18,815 nucleotides of DNA, from assembly GCA_016717335.1 (NCBI GenBank), contig JADKFS010000009.1, positions 1 to 18,815 on the forward strand, given 5' to 3'. The notes beneath the pieces are model-generated. The model was given only the letters and a program-made list of their open reading frames with translations. It ran no database searches and had not been told where the DNA came from. Of the stretch, positions 1-8,280 are shown in pieces. The translations under genes and the position numbers were made by a program. Within the stretch, counting starts at the first letter, position 1. Each line of letters opens with the position of its first letter. The stretch comes from Candidatus Ribeiella danica (GTDB taxonomy: Bacteria > Chloroflexota > Chloroflexia > Chloroflexales > Roseiflexaceae).

Positions 1-866
1 GATGCGGCGCAGCTGATCCGACGAGAGCTGCGACCAGATCCAGCGATGGTCGAGAGTGTGGTCCGGCGTTACCGCCCAGCCTGAAATGACCCAACGTGCC
101 GGGACGGTACGCTCTTCCTGTGCGTATCATCGCCACGCCGGCCAGGCTCAGCGTACTGCGATGATTGTGGCGGTGGAGGACACCACCGCGCAGCGGCAGC
201 GCGCTCGGAGGCTGGAGGCCATCGACGAGGAGCGCTGGCGCATCGCTCAGGAGGTCCACTGACGGCGTGGCCCAGACATGGCCTCGCTGCGCCTGAAGCC
301 TGTGGCGCGACCGGATCGTACGCGATTCCGATTTGATGCAGGGTGAGCTGGATTGTGACCCGCGACATGCCCTCGACGCAGCCATCGGGACGATTCGCTG
401 CTCGGATCCATGCGCCCGCGCCCGGTGGCGCGTTGGACGAGGTCGGCCTGCTGACTGCGCTGCGGCGCTTATGTCGCCGGTTTCAACGAGGAGCACAAGC
501 TCTATGTCGATCTCTGTGATCAACGCGTCCCGGTGGAAAGGCGCCGATCGATTTCGAATTCGCCCGCTCTTTCGCGCGACCCAGGAGGCGCTCAACAACA
601 TCGCCCAGCGTTAATGCCGAGCGGCCAGCCTGGCTTCCGGGTAATGCCTGGACACCAGCAGCGGCGATGTTGGGCACCTGACGATCCGCGATAACGGGTA
701 CGGGTTTTTGACGTGGCGACCCCAGCCGTGCAGGCCGGCCGATCGGGCCACTTCGGCTGAAACAGATGCACGAGCGCATTGATAGCGCTTTGGCGGCACA
801 CTACAGTGTTCAGCCAGCCGGGCCAGGGCACGTAGCTCAAACAATGTCTACCGCTTTCAACGCGGT
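1..866 (+). pseudogene. NarL-type sensor histidine kinase, 3' part, frame-slipped
   Basis: This is the end of a two-component sensor kinase that would autophosphorylate on His and pass phosphate to a response regulator. Reading through several frame slips gives the end of a PAS/PAC segment (RDGT, then MIVAVEDTTAQR), the HisKA_3 phosphoacceptor box (EERWRIAQEVH followed by DGVAQ, about 222-275), a dimerisation stretch (ALDEVGLLTALRRLCRRF, about 430-485), the N box (FRATQEALNNIAQ, about 570-610) and the HATPase_c G box (LTIRDNGYGF, about 680-712, then GHFGLKQMHERID, about 748-783). Domain order and motifs are those of NarL/DegS-type kinases. The 5' end is outside the window. At least four slips break the frame, but conserved residues survive, so assembly error is as likely as true decay. 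The next gene is a NarL-type regulator, its probable partner. Confidence 0.8.
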
Positions 867-881
867 ACATAGTAGTGAGGT

Positions 882-938
882 TTGGAGGGCAGCCCCTCCA
901 AGAACATACTCTATGCCCCTGCTTTCAGCAAGAAAGCA
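882..938 (+). terminator. Two tandem hairpins after the kinase
   Basis: Two perfect stem-loops lie just after the kinase. The first has an 8-bp stem, TTGGAGGG at 882-889 pairing with CCCTCCAA at 894-901, with a CAGC loop. The second has a 7-bp stem, TGCTTTC at 920-926 pairing with GAAAGCA at 932-938. A run of six T follows at 957-962, rather far downstream for a classical intrinsic terminator. Termination or mRNA processing is inferred. Confidence 0.45.
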
Positions 939-943
939 TATAA

Positions 944-977
944 CCACACAGAGTAATTTTTTGTACCAAACAGAGTA
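944..977 (+). repeat. Direct repeat pair, possible regulator site
   Basis: CCACACAGAGTA (944-955) is repeated as CCAAACAGAGTA (966-977), with 11 of 12 bases identical. The start-to-start distance is 22 bp, close to two helical turns. It sits just upstream of the promoter-like element of the response regulator gene, so a dimeric activator site (perhaps autoregulation) is a reasonable inference. Confidence 0.4.
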
Positions 978-987
978 GATCGATGTC

Positions 988-1016
988 CTGGCAAAAAAGG
1001 CCCTTCAGGCTATACT
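988..1016 (+). promoter_or_regulatory. Candidate sigma-70-type promoter of the response regulator
   Basis: CTGGCA at 988-993 and TATACT at 1011-1016 are separated by exactly 17 bp. The -10 matches 5 of 6 consensus bases and the -35 matches 4 of 6. The element lies about 50 bp before the ATG at 1067 and right after the 22-bp-spaced direct repeats. No transcript evidence is available. Confidence 0.4.
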
Positions 1017-1066
1017 CGACCGACGCTGGGCTCCCCACAGCCATCTTGAATGCTCAAGGAGCAGCC

Positions 1067-1745
1067 ATGCTGTGCCATATTCGCGCTTTTGGCCGACGAT
1101 CACACCTTATTCCGCCAGGGCTTGCGCCAGATCTCGGTGAGATCACGGGTGACTTTCTCGTCGTGGGCGAGGCAGCCGTCGGAGACGTGCACGTGCACCC
1201 GGCCAAAGAGCCTCTGCTCGATGTGATCCCTGATCGATATCGAACATGCCGCGCTTCTGGAACGGCATCCAGGCCACCGCGCGGATCGTCGACGCCAATC
1301 CCGACGCGCGGGTGATCGTATTGAACGGCGTGGTTGCGGGATCAGTACATCTTCGACGCGATCATGGGCCGGCGCCAGAGGGTACCTGCTGAAGAACGCC
1401 GATGCGCAGGAGCCGATTGAGGTACGGCACGTACACCGGGGCGAAGTACGGATCGATCTGCACCTGGCGGCCCGGCTGCTGGATCACTTCCGCTGCTCCC
1501 AGCCAGACCGCTGACCAGAGCGTGAACCTGGAGCAGCTGACCGACGGCGGGATGGATGCTGCGGCTGGTCGGTGAAGGGCGGACAACCAGAGATCGCCCC
1601 AGCAGCTCAATCTCTCGGCCCAGACCGTCGCCAACCGCCTGCGGGTGATTCACCAGAAGCTCCAGGTCAATTTGCGCAACCCAGGCCGCGCTGCACGTCC
1701 TGCGACGTGGTGGGTCGATCTCGATTGGGAAGACAGGAACAAGGG
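1067..1745 (+). pseudogene. LuxR/NarL-family response regulator, frame-slipped
   Basis: This is a transcriptional response regulator with a receiver domain and a C-terminal helix-turn-helix. The start at 1067 is supported by AAGGAG at 1056-1061, five bases before ATG. Allowing frame slips, the N terminus reads LADDHTLFRQGLRQI, with the acidic pair of the receiver pocket. An IDIE...MPR segment (about 1235-1255) marks the phosphoacceptor loop, and GIQATARIVDANPDARVIVL follows. GYLLKNADAQE (about 1380-1410) carries the conserved Lys. The LuxR-type recognition helix reads LNLSAQTVANRLRVIHQKL (about 1608-1665), and the protein ends near RRGWVDLD. Probably four or more indels break it. It follows the histidine kinase and is probably its partner. 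Targets are unknown; the RTX gene just downstream is the nearest candidate. Confidence 0.78.
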
Positions 1746-1769
1746 AATCCACCACAATACGGACATTAT

Positions 1770-2995
1770 TGCTCGCCGCGGAGGTGCTTCCATGGCTCAC
1801 AAAACGTGGCAGGCGTGCAGGAATGGCGGTCAGTTCCATCGCAATCCTCGACCTGATTCCAGACGGTCCATCCAACGCCGGCGCTGAGCCGGATACACCC
1901 GTCTCCAATCAGGCGAGCTTCAGCATACGTTTGGGCGCAATTGGTGCTGGTGGCGGTACATCTCTTCTGTGTGCTTTATCAATAGTGGTATGCTCTGAAG
2001 GCGCGGGCGACAGCCTGACGGTTGGTACCCCTATCCTCCGTCCTCAATACGTCAGCGATCCCGCTCAAGTTGTATTCACCAACCACGGCGGCGTTACTAT
2101 TAATAGTGCAATCCTGGCGACCGGTCGCTGTATGGTGCAGTGAGGTGGATAACCAAGGAACGCTGACGATCAATGGCCTCTCTGCCAATTTTAATACGAT
2201 CGACAACGCTGGGCAACCCTGGATCATCAATGCTGAGCCGTCTAACTACGGCACCATCAACAATACCGGTACGATTCAAATAACCTGTGTGATCGCTGAC
2301 AGGTTCTGGAACTGTCATGGCGGGCAATCCCCGCGTGATCTCTGGCAGCGTCAGACCAGCACCTCCACCAGCAACGCCGGACGGAAACGCCGACCCCAGC
2401 ACGCCGACGGAAACGCTGACGAACCAGTACCAACCAACACGCCGGGACGAATACGCCCATATTACCCACCAACACGTTGACGAGCACGGCCACGGCAACG
2501 CCCACCAGCATATCGCCGATCTCGGGGCGGGCCTGCAATGCGCGTCGCCACAATCTACGTGAGCGCGCAGGGCCGGATCGTCGGCGGGCCGACAACGGGC
2601 AAGATCTACCAGGGCAGTTTGAACGGGCACCAGGCAACGATGATCCGGCACCGAGGGCAACGACACGGCTTCGAGGCCGACAACGGCAACGACGTGATTC
2701 AAAAGCATCCGCACCGACACACTGCGCGGCAACAACCAGGCGCGACTACATCGACGGCGGCGAGAGGGCAACGACAAGTCGACGGCGGCAACGACAACTT
2801 GCCACGCCGTACGGCGGGAATTGTTATTTTATTAACGCAGTGCGACAGCGACGACGCCCTGTACGGCGGGAACGGGGACGATCGCCTCGAAGGCGGCAAC
2901 GGCAACGACCTGCTGACCGGCGGCGCCAACATGCCGATCAGTTCAGCGGCGGGCCCGCACCAGACACCGCCGACTACACGCCAGCCCAGGGGTGA
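1770..2995 (+). pseudogene. RTX (hemolysin-type calcium-binding repeat) extracellular protein, frame-slipped
   Basis: This appears to be a secreted, calcium-binding repeat protein. The N-terminal part is a low-complexity beta-type region with repeated 'TN-GTI' units (DNQGTLTING, NYGTINNTGTIQI, about 2145-2280). It passes into a Thr/Pro-rich stalk (about 2345-2520) whose reading frame jumps several times. The C-terminal part holds RTX nonapeptides of the GGxGxDxL type. Clear units are GNDVI near 2690 and YGGNGDDRLEGGNGNDLLTGG at 2860-2930, so at least four repeats are visible. RTX repeats bind Ca2+ outside the cell and often mark type I secretion substrates; no transporter lies in the window. 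The start is uncertain: candidates lie at 1769 and 1791, and no clean signal peptide is seen. A strong hairpin follows the gene. Confidence 0.7.
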
Positions 2996-3060
2996 CACCA
3001 AAGGGTTCGGTCGAGCGAACGTAACGATCGCAGGCCCCACCAACGCAGGCAGTGAATGGC

Positions 3061-3100
3061 AGAACAGGCTCCGTGCGCTTGGCGCACGGAGCCTGGTTCT
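3061..3100 (+). terminator. Strong stem-loop after the RTX gene
   Basis: AGAACAGGCTCCGTGCGC (3061-3078) pairs with GCGCACGGAGCCTGGTTCT (3082-3100) around a TTG loop. The stem is about 18 bp with one bulged base. The downstream U-tract is weak, so it may be a rho-independent terminator without a full tail, or an mRNA-stabilising hairpin. Its place about 65 bp after the RTX gene supports a 3'-end role. Confidence 0.7.
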
Positions 3101-3285
3101 GTCGCGCTGCCCATGTATCCACCTCCTGATATTCCGCCTTTTTGGAAGCGCGCTGCACCCCTTTGCGCCCGGGAAAGCCGCCGGGGTATCCTTTCGTCAC
3201 GTGGAGCGACCGAGCGCCACCAGTGCCCTGCCACCGGCTGACCGCGGTCGCGGCGCAGGCAGGCCGCGACAGAAAGGATGGAACC

Positions 3286-3575
3286 GTGGCTTCTTCTACG
3301 CTGATCACGTGCGATCGGCCGTCGAAGTGGGAGCACCCGATGCTCGCCGGCGGCATCGTGGGCGGACGAGATGTTGATCGCATCGATTGGCCTGTTTATA
3401 GGCGCTGTGGCGCCGCACATACCGCCGGTAGATGCGGGCATCCGGGAGCGCGCGGCCTTCTACGCGGCAATGGCCGCCAGCCCGATCTACGCGCTCACGC
3501 GTCTGCTGATCATGACCTGCATTTTCGCTCCTGGCGCTGTTCTTCGGCGGGCTCTACCCGCTGCTGCGGCGCTGA
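3286..3575 (+). CDS. Small two-helix membrane protein, unknown function, frame-slipped
   Basis: I do not recognise a family. The start GTG at 3286 has AAAGGA at 3273-3278 at good spacing. The first 27 or so residues (ASSTLITCDRPSKWEHPMLAGG) are in one frame. A slip near 3362 moves to the frame containing MLIASIGLFIGAVAPHIPPV and RERAAFYAAMAASPIYALT. A second slip near 3528 gives LALFFGGLYPLLRR and a TGA at 3573-3575. The result is a protein of about 96 residues with two hydrophobic helices, one around LIASIGLFIGAV and one around LLIMTCIFALLALFFGGLY, and a charged loop between them. The coherent hydrophobic pattern across the slips argues for a real gene. It stands alone between the RTX hairpin and the RHS gene. 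Confidence 0.5.
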
Positions 3576-3965
3576 GATTTCACGACGCTGATCTCGATTC
3601 GTGGCAGCCGGCTTGGTGGGCGGTGCTGTTCCAGCCGCTGCGCGTTCACTGGCGCAGCGCGGCGTCAACCGGGCTGCCGGCGAGCGCGACGATCCACCTA
3701 CGCGGTGCGGACTCGCCTGGGGCAGCGGCTGCGGCGGCAATCGAGGCCGACGAGGTGCTGCCCTCGCTGGTGGCGATTGTTCCACTCGTTTCAGTCGATG
3801 CTCCATCGAGGTCGGCCGCCGCGGGGCGGCCTGCCGACGCCGGGGGGCGACGTCGGCCAGCCTGCGCCGGCGGGGTCGGGCGTGGGCGGCAGCAACGCAC
3901 CATAATTCGCCCAGAATCCTGTCCAAAGGCTCTTGACACATTCCGCAGCAGGGGCACGGGCAGCA
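3576..3965 (+). other. Possible frame-broken hypothetical gene
   Basis: This 390-bp stretch is very GC-rich and open in several frames on both strands, so an open frame means little. The most protein-like pieces on the plus strand are WWAVLFQPLRVHW (about 3615-3655) and a Gly/Pro-rich end, GGLPTPGGDVGQPAPAGSG, stopping near 3905. Together they could be one slipped gene of about 105 residues. I recognise no domain and make no functional call. Confidence 0.25.
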
Positions 3966-5512
3966 TGCCGTGCTGGAGGCCTACCTGGCGAGTGGCGACG
4001 CGGCGTTCGGGGCGGCGTTCGCCGGTAGTTCCAGCCAGAGCTTCACCAGCCAGGCGACGAAGCTCGTGCTGGGGGCGACCAACGGGAACGCGGTGGACGC
4101 GACGTTCGACGACATCCGGCTGGATAGCGCGGCGATGCCTGCCCCTCGGGCGGCGGCACGCCTACCGCGACCCCGACCAACACGCCGGGGGGGCCGACCA
4201 GCACGGCGACGCGAACGCCGACCAGCACCCCGAGCAGCACGCCGGGTGGCGCAACCGCCACGGCCACCGCCACCCCGACCAGCACGCCGATCAGTGCGCC
4301 CGCACCCTACAACGAGATCTCCACCGCCGACAACCGGCCAGCCACGGTGAGCTACGCGGCGGGGCGAGACCTATCTGTACGACGCGGATGGCGAGCGCGT
4401 GGCCAGACCGTCACCGTCGGCACCACGACCACCACCACGGTGTACTTCCAGGGCCTGTGGGAGCAGACCACCAGCGGCGCGCGGACGCTAGCACTACACC
4501 TTCAACGGGCAGGTCGTCGCCATGCACCTGGCGCGGGCGTGACCTACCTGCACGGCGATCACCTGGGCAGCGTCAGCTTGGCGACCGACAGCGCGGGCGC
4601 GGTCGTGAGCCGGCAGGACTTCGACCCGTGGGGCGCGGTGCGCAGCGGCGGTGTGCTCCAGACGAACCTGAACTACACCGGCCAGCGACTGGACGGAACG
4701 GGGCTGCTGTATTATCATGCGCGGTATTATGACCCAGCGCTGGCGCGGTTTGTGTCGGCGGATACGATGGTGCCGGGAGTGGGGGCGCTCACGGCCTGGC
4801 CGAGTGATGCGACCGCCACACCGTTGTTTTGCGCAGGGCCGAGGATAAAGATGGCAATCCCGGCACCACAGGACCCAAAGGGTTGAATCGCTACTCTATG
4901 TCTCTAACAACCCGGTACGGTCGAAGGACCCTACAGGGCATTGCCCCATGTGTATAGGGGCTGATTGGCGGTGGCATCGATCTCGCTGTACAACTTGCTA
5001 CAAATGGTGGAGATTTCCACAAGGTCAATTGGGTGGAAGTTGGTGTCAGCGCCGCTGTGAGCGCAACGAGAGTTGGTCTAGGGAGCGTGATTGCCAATGT
5101 ATCCAAATCAGTCGTTGTTAATGTCGGCTTGAATACTTTGGCAAGTGCTGCTGTAAGCTATGTAGGCGCCGGAAGTCAAAACACAGTGCAAGAAGCCGTT
5201 ACTCTGGTCAATTTGCACATATCGATCCTATTCGTGCAGCAGCCACAGGTGCTATGACGGGTGGCATTAGGGGGCAGCAGTAGGCGAACTTGCTCGAGTT
5301 GGAACAAACGCACTGGCCATGGCCGAGCCGAGCGTCTCAGTTTGGCTGATAAGCTCTTCATTAATTCAAATGCAATCATCCGCGATACGAACGCGCATTC
5401 AATATATGAACGAATGTATGGTTTAGGCGGTCTTATTTCTACAACCCTGAATAATTCAGGGCCGGCAATTCCATCGAATGTTACTAATCGCCTGCCGGAA
5501 GAGGCACCGTGA
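3966..5512 (+). pseudogene. Short RHS-repeat protein with variable C-terminal tip, frame-slipped
   Basis: This is a polymorphic-toxin-type RHS protein. RHS shells encapsulate a C-terminal toxin cleaved after the core motif. In order: an extracellular beta-sandwich-like piece (TKLVLGATNGNAVDATFDDI, about 4055-4120); a Thr/Pro stalk (TPTATPTNTPGG onward, about 4150-4300); an RHS strand (ETYLYDADGERVA, about 4365-4403); and the RHS-associated core (YLHGDHLGSVSLATD, about 4545-4590; FDPWGAVRSGG; GLLYYHARYYDPALARFVSAD, about 4703-4765; LNRYSYVSNNPV; DPTGHCP, about 4927-4947). After DPTGH the tip (4948-5512) is AT-richer and Gly/Ala/Val-rich (IGALIGGGIDLAVQLATNGGD, GMTGGIRGAAVGELA). It ends in NSNAIIRDTNAHSIYERMYGLGG and a TGA at 5510-5512. 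At least five slips occur. The few RHS strands before the core make it much shorter than classical RHS proteins. The toxin class is not recognised. Confidence 0.75.
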
Positions 5513-5890
5513 TGCAGCGCTTTTTCGACTTCCTCATTCTGAACAATACCAATATGGTTTGTCATCCCTCGTCTTTTATATACTCGTCGGCGCAGCTGCA
5601 GGACTAGGAGCATATGCTGTTAACAGATCATAGCGGCGCAGCATCACTCTTCACGGTTCACTATTATCGGGGGAGGTGCAGGATTGCTAGTAGATCGGTC
5701 ATTATCAAGCAATATACGTGGAAAATTTCTATATCGATCAATAGCTGCTGGATTCGATACTTGCTCTTCTCTCCAAGCCATACACTGGGGTTGTCGAGTG
5801 TTATCGCGGCGGAAGCTTCGGAATGGCAGTGCTTCTGCATCTCGCAACTTCCGGAACGACGGTATGGGCGGGATGCGGCTGGTGTGGCCG
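5512..5890 (+). pseudogene. Small glycine-zipper membrane protein, candidate partner of the RHS tip
   Basis: The ATG at 5512 overlaps the RHS stop (TGATG), a coupling typical of toxin-immunity pairs. The start reads MQRFFDFLILNNTN. After a slip near 5555 comes GLSSLVFYILVGAAAGLGAYAVN, and after another near 5625 comes SSRFTIIGGGAGLLVDRSLSSN and GKFLYRSIAAG. These are two Gly-zipper hydrophobic helices separated by a polar loop. The 3' end is unclear and runs close to the end of the opposing recombinase gene. The base composition matches the AT-rich RHS tip rather than the GC-rich surroundings. Position, overlap and composition suggest an immunity or accessory membrane protein. No family is recognised, so the role is inference only. 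Confidence 0.4.
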
Positions 5891-5893
5891 CCC

Positions 5894-6840
5894 CTACTCC
5901 GCCCCTTCCGCCAACTCCACCATCGCCGCATTCTCGCGGAACAAGCTCCCCTCGCGGATATAGCGTCGCACCGTCCGCACATCCTTGTGGCCGGTCGGCG
6001 CCAGGATCACTCGTTCGCTGACGCCGGCTTGCGCCGCGGTCGTCACCAAGCCGGCGCGCAAGCTGTAGCCGCTCAGATCGGTGGCGTCCAATCCAATCAG
6101 TTCGGCGGCGCGCTTGACTGTACGGACCACCCCGTGCGAGTGGAGCGCGACTTGGCCGACGTGCCGTGGCGATCGATCAGGCGAAACGGTGGGCCGCTCG
6201 TAATGCTCACCTCTAACCACCGGCGCAGCGCGCGAACCGGACTGAGGTTTGCGTCGCTCGCCGTACGGCAGCCCGCTACTGAAGCCTCGCCTCCTGATCG
6301 GTCGCCCGATCGACGAAGGTAAATGATCATTCCCTCCTCGACAAAGCGCACATCGGCGATGGTCAAGCTGACCAGCTCGCCGCGGCGAAACGCGCCTGCA
6401 AACCCAACCAGCAAGATCGCTTTGTCTTGTAGCCCGCGCCGATCGTCGGGCAGCGCGGCAATCATTTGGCGCAGCGTGTCGAGCAAAATAGGCGCTTTGC
6501 CCTGCGGTGCCACGCCCTTCTCGCGGCGAATGCCGCGCATGGCCCGCTCGACCTCCGGGTCTTTGGTTGGTAAGGGATGGCGGGCCTGCTTGTGGTAGTA
6601 GCTGATGCTGGCCAGGCGGCGCTCGATCGTCGATACGGAGTAGCGGTCGACCAAAGCGACGACGTAGCAGAGGATGGTTTCGGGCGCGGCAGGAAGCGAG
6701 CGGCGACCGTGTTCGGTACACCAGGCGGTGAAGTGCTTCCAATCGGCGGCGTAGTTCTGGAGGGTGTGCGCGGCGTGGCTGTGGACCGTGTAGTTGCGGG
6801 CGCGAGTGAGCAGGGCGTCGAGATCGACATTGGACATCAT
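5894..6840 (-). CDS. XerC/D-like tyrosine recombinase (phage-type integrase), frame-slipped
   Basis: This is a site-specific recombinase of about 315 residues. The start at 6840 (MMSNVDLDALLTRAR) is preceded by GAGGTG. The N-terminal SAM-like core-binding domain includes HTLQNYAADWKHFTAWCTEHG. In the catalytic domain, the first Arg lies in GFAGAFRRGELVSL (about 6360-6400). LSPVRALRRWL follows. The box II motif reads SGYSLRAGLVTTAAQAG (about 6020-6075), with Tyr where most members have His in HxxR. Box III is TGHKDVRTVRRYIREG (about 5945-5995), with the His and the nucleophilic Tyr in RRYI. The frame slips near 6165, and probably twice within 6240-6310, where GLPYGERRK appears in another frame. 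It sits between two inverted RHS tip loci. The natural att sites were not identified. Confidence 0.85.
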
Positions 6841-7008
6841 GGCACCTCGATTGACTATGCGAATACGAGGTGGGCCACGATAGCAGATGTGAGGTGGGGG
6901 TTGAAGAGGAACGGCGGAGGCCACGGAATGACAGTGGCCATCTTCCGCTACTTCCGCCATTTCACACTGGTTAGAAAAGGAGCCAATCTGAGATTAAGAC
7001 AATATCAG

Positions 7009-7338
7009 TCATTTTGATGCAAGCGCATAATCTGTAGCATCGCTGACTTCGATAGGTACTTCGAGCCATGTACCAAGAGCATCGCCATATTCATACTCAG
7101 CTTGGTGCTTAGCATCATCAACCGTTTGATGCCAAGTGTCACCTACTGGAACTCCATTAGCAGTGAATCTATTGAGTGTAACGTTCCCCTCTTCTCCTTC
7201 GAGAACAATCACATGCGGCAAAGGGAACTTATTACGATGATCTTTACCTTGTGTTAGATCTGGCGGCAATCCTTGATAGTGTTTCACTCGGGGTTCAACC
7301 CTTAGCTCATCGATAAGGGCAAACTGACGTATTTTCAC
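7009..7338 (-). CDS. Probable immunity protein for the adjacent RHS toxin tip
   Basis: This is an intact 109-residue soluble protein with no signal peptide or membrane helix. It starts with GTG at 7336-7338, behind a perfect AGGAGG at 7345-7350 that overlaps the end of the toxin gene; the intergenic gap is only 12 bases. It is acidic and Trp-containing, with features such as PHVIVLEGEEGNVTLNRF, VGDTWHQTVDDAKHQAEYEYG and a C-terminal WLEVPIEVSDATDYAL. I cannot assign a numbered immunity family with certainty. Gene order (RHS tip, then small cytoplasmic acidic protein with its Shine-Dalgarno inside the toxin's last codons) is the standard layout of polymorphic toxin-immunity pairs. The gene is AT-richer than its surroundings and, unlike most of the window, carries no frame slip. 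Confidence 0.6.
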   Translation of the reverse strand: MKIRQFALIDELRVEPRVKHYQGLPPDLTQGKDHRNKFPLPHVIVLEGEEGNVTLNRFTANGVPVGDTWHQTVDDAKHQAEYEYGDALGTWLEVPIEVSDATDYALASK

Positions 7339-7350
7339 GAACGACCTCCT

Positions 7351-8280
7351 TTAAGGATTGGTAATGCCAACGTGAGAGTTCTCTATGATCTCTCTCCCAT
7401 TAGGACTAATGGCTTCGAAATGAACGTGTGGTCCTTGCCGAGGATCGAGCAGATCACTTACGGTCATCCGGAATTGCCGTAAGCCATCTGCTGATCGAAA
7501 AACTCCTTCGGCCATTTCTTTGTAACCTTTCCCTAGCCATTTTTCAGCAAACTCGAGCGCTTTCTCGGCTGTTAGCCTTCCTCCACCAATGTTTCCCAAT
7601 CCTGACGTAACAACCGAACCCAGAGGCATTAATCCGGCGAGCGAGTTATTGACAAACTCTTGCTGTGTTGGACCAACAACTTGATTATCCTTAATGTGAC
7701 ATCCAGCAAAGAGACAGCCAAGCCATGCTAAAGCCTTGCCGACCTTGGAGTCAACCGTGCCCCATACCTCGTTACACGCAGGACATACATTTGGTCCAGG
7801 AACAGCGTGTCCACTCGGATCAGTATACCGCAGCGGATTATTCTGGACATAGCTATACCGATTGAGGCTTTGCGAGTTTGCCGGCCCCACGGGCTCCCGG
7901 CCTTCTGCTTGTCCTCATCGCTCAGCTGGAACCAGAACGGCTGATTGTTCTCGCTCCCGATCTGGGACACAAACCCCGGCTCGTGGAAGTCGACCGTCAG
8001 CGGCTTGAGCGCCACGCCATCCATGCCCCCAGAGACATTCCCCGGTACCACGCTATCCGCACTCACAAACCGCGCGATCGCCGGGTTGTAGTAACGCGCA
8101 TGATAGCACAGCAGACCCGTCTGGTCACTGGCGTCAGAGCCATGACCTTGTCTTGGCCGGCAGGAGGAGGGGGAATCACCCCCGCGTGCGCGTTGGCCTG
8201 ACCGTAGGGTGCGCCAGCACGCAGGCCAACAGCGCAGACAGCGGCCAACCGGCGGTGGCTTTGACGAATCGCCGGACCAT
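7351..8280 (-). pseudogene. RHS protein remnant with intact C-terminal toxin-like tip
   Basis: Going 5' to 3' on the minus strand, the tail of the RHS core reads TGLLCYHARYYNPAIARFVSAD (about 8055-8120). A linker follows (MDGVALKPLTVDFHEPGF, FWFQLSDEDKQKAGSPWG). After a slip near 7890 come SLNRYSYVQNNPLRYTDPSGH and the tip. The tip carries CPACNEVWG, AWLGCLFAGCHI and a Gly-rich segment. Its C-terminal domain reads EFAEKWLGKGYKEMAEGVFRS, ADGLRQFRMTVSDLL, GPHVHFEAISPNG and NSHVGITNP, with a stop at 7351-7353. The HVHFE and closing SH suggest a metal-binding or nuclease-like active site, but I cannot name the class. Upstream of the core, a candidate start at 8280 gives a signal-peptide-like stretch (MVRRFVKATAGWPLSALLACVLA, then ANAHAGVIPPPPAGQ). 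The full RHS shell is missing, so this looks like an internal deletion or an orphan tip. Confidence 0.7.

Noticed and set aside
2100..2777. A 225-codon minus-strand frame over the RTX gene.
   Set aside because: Antisense of repeats and stalk; Val/Arg-rich low complexity mirrors the plus-strand Thr-Pro and Gly-Asn-Asp codons.
2850..2930. Short regular repeats that might suggest a CRISPR or satellite array.
   Set aside because: The period matches RTX nonapeptides in one reading frame, without unique spacers.
3371..4732. A 453-codon open frame on the plus strand.
   Set aside because: It starts as the small membrane protein but then runs out of frame through the stalk and RHS regions, giving Arg/Ala-rich nonsense. 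It is a chimera kept open by high GC content.
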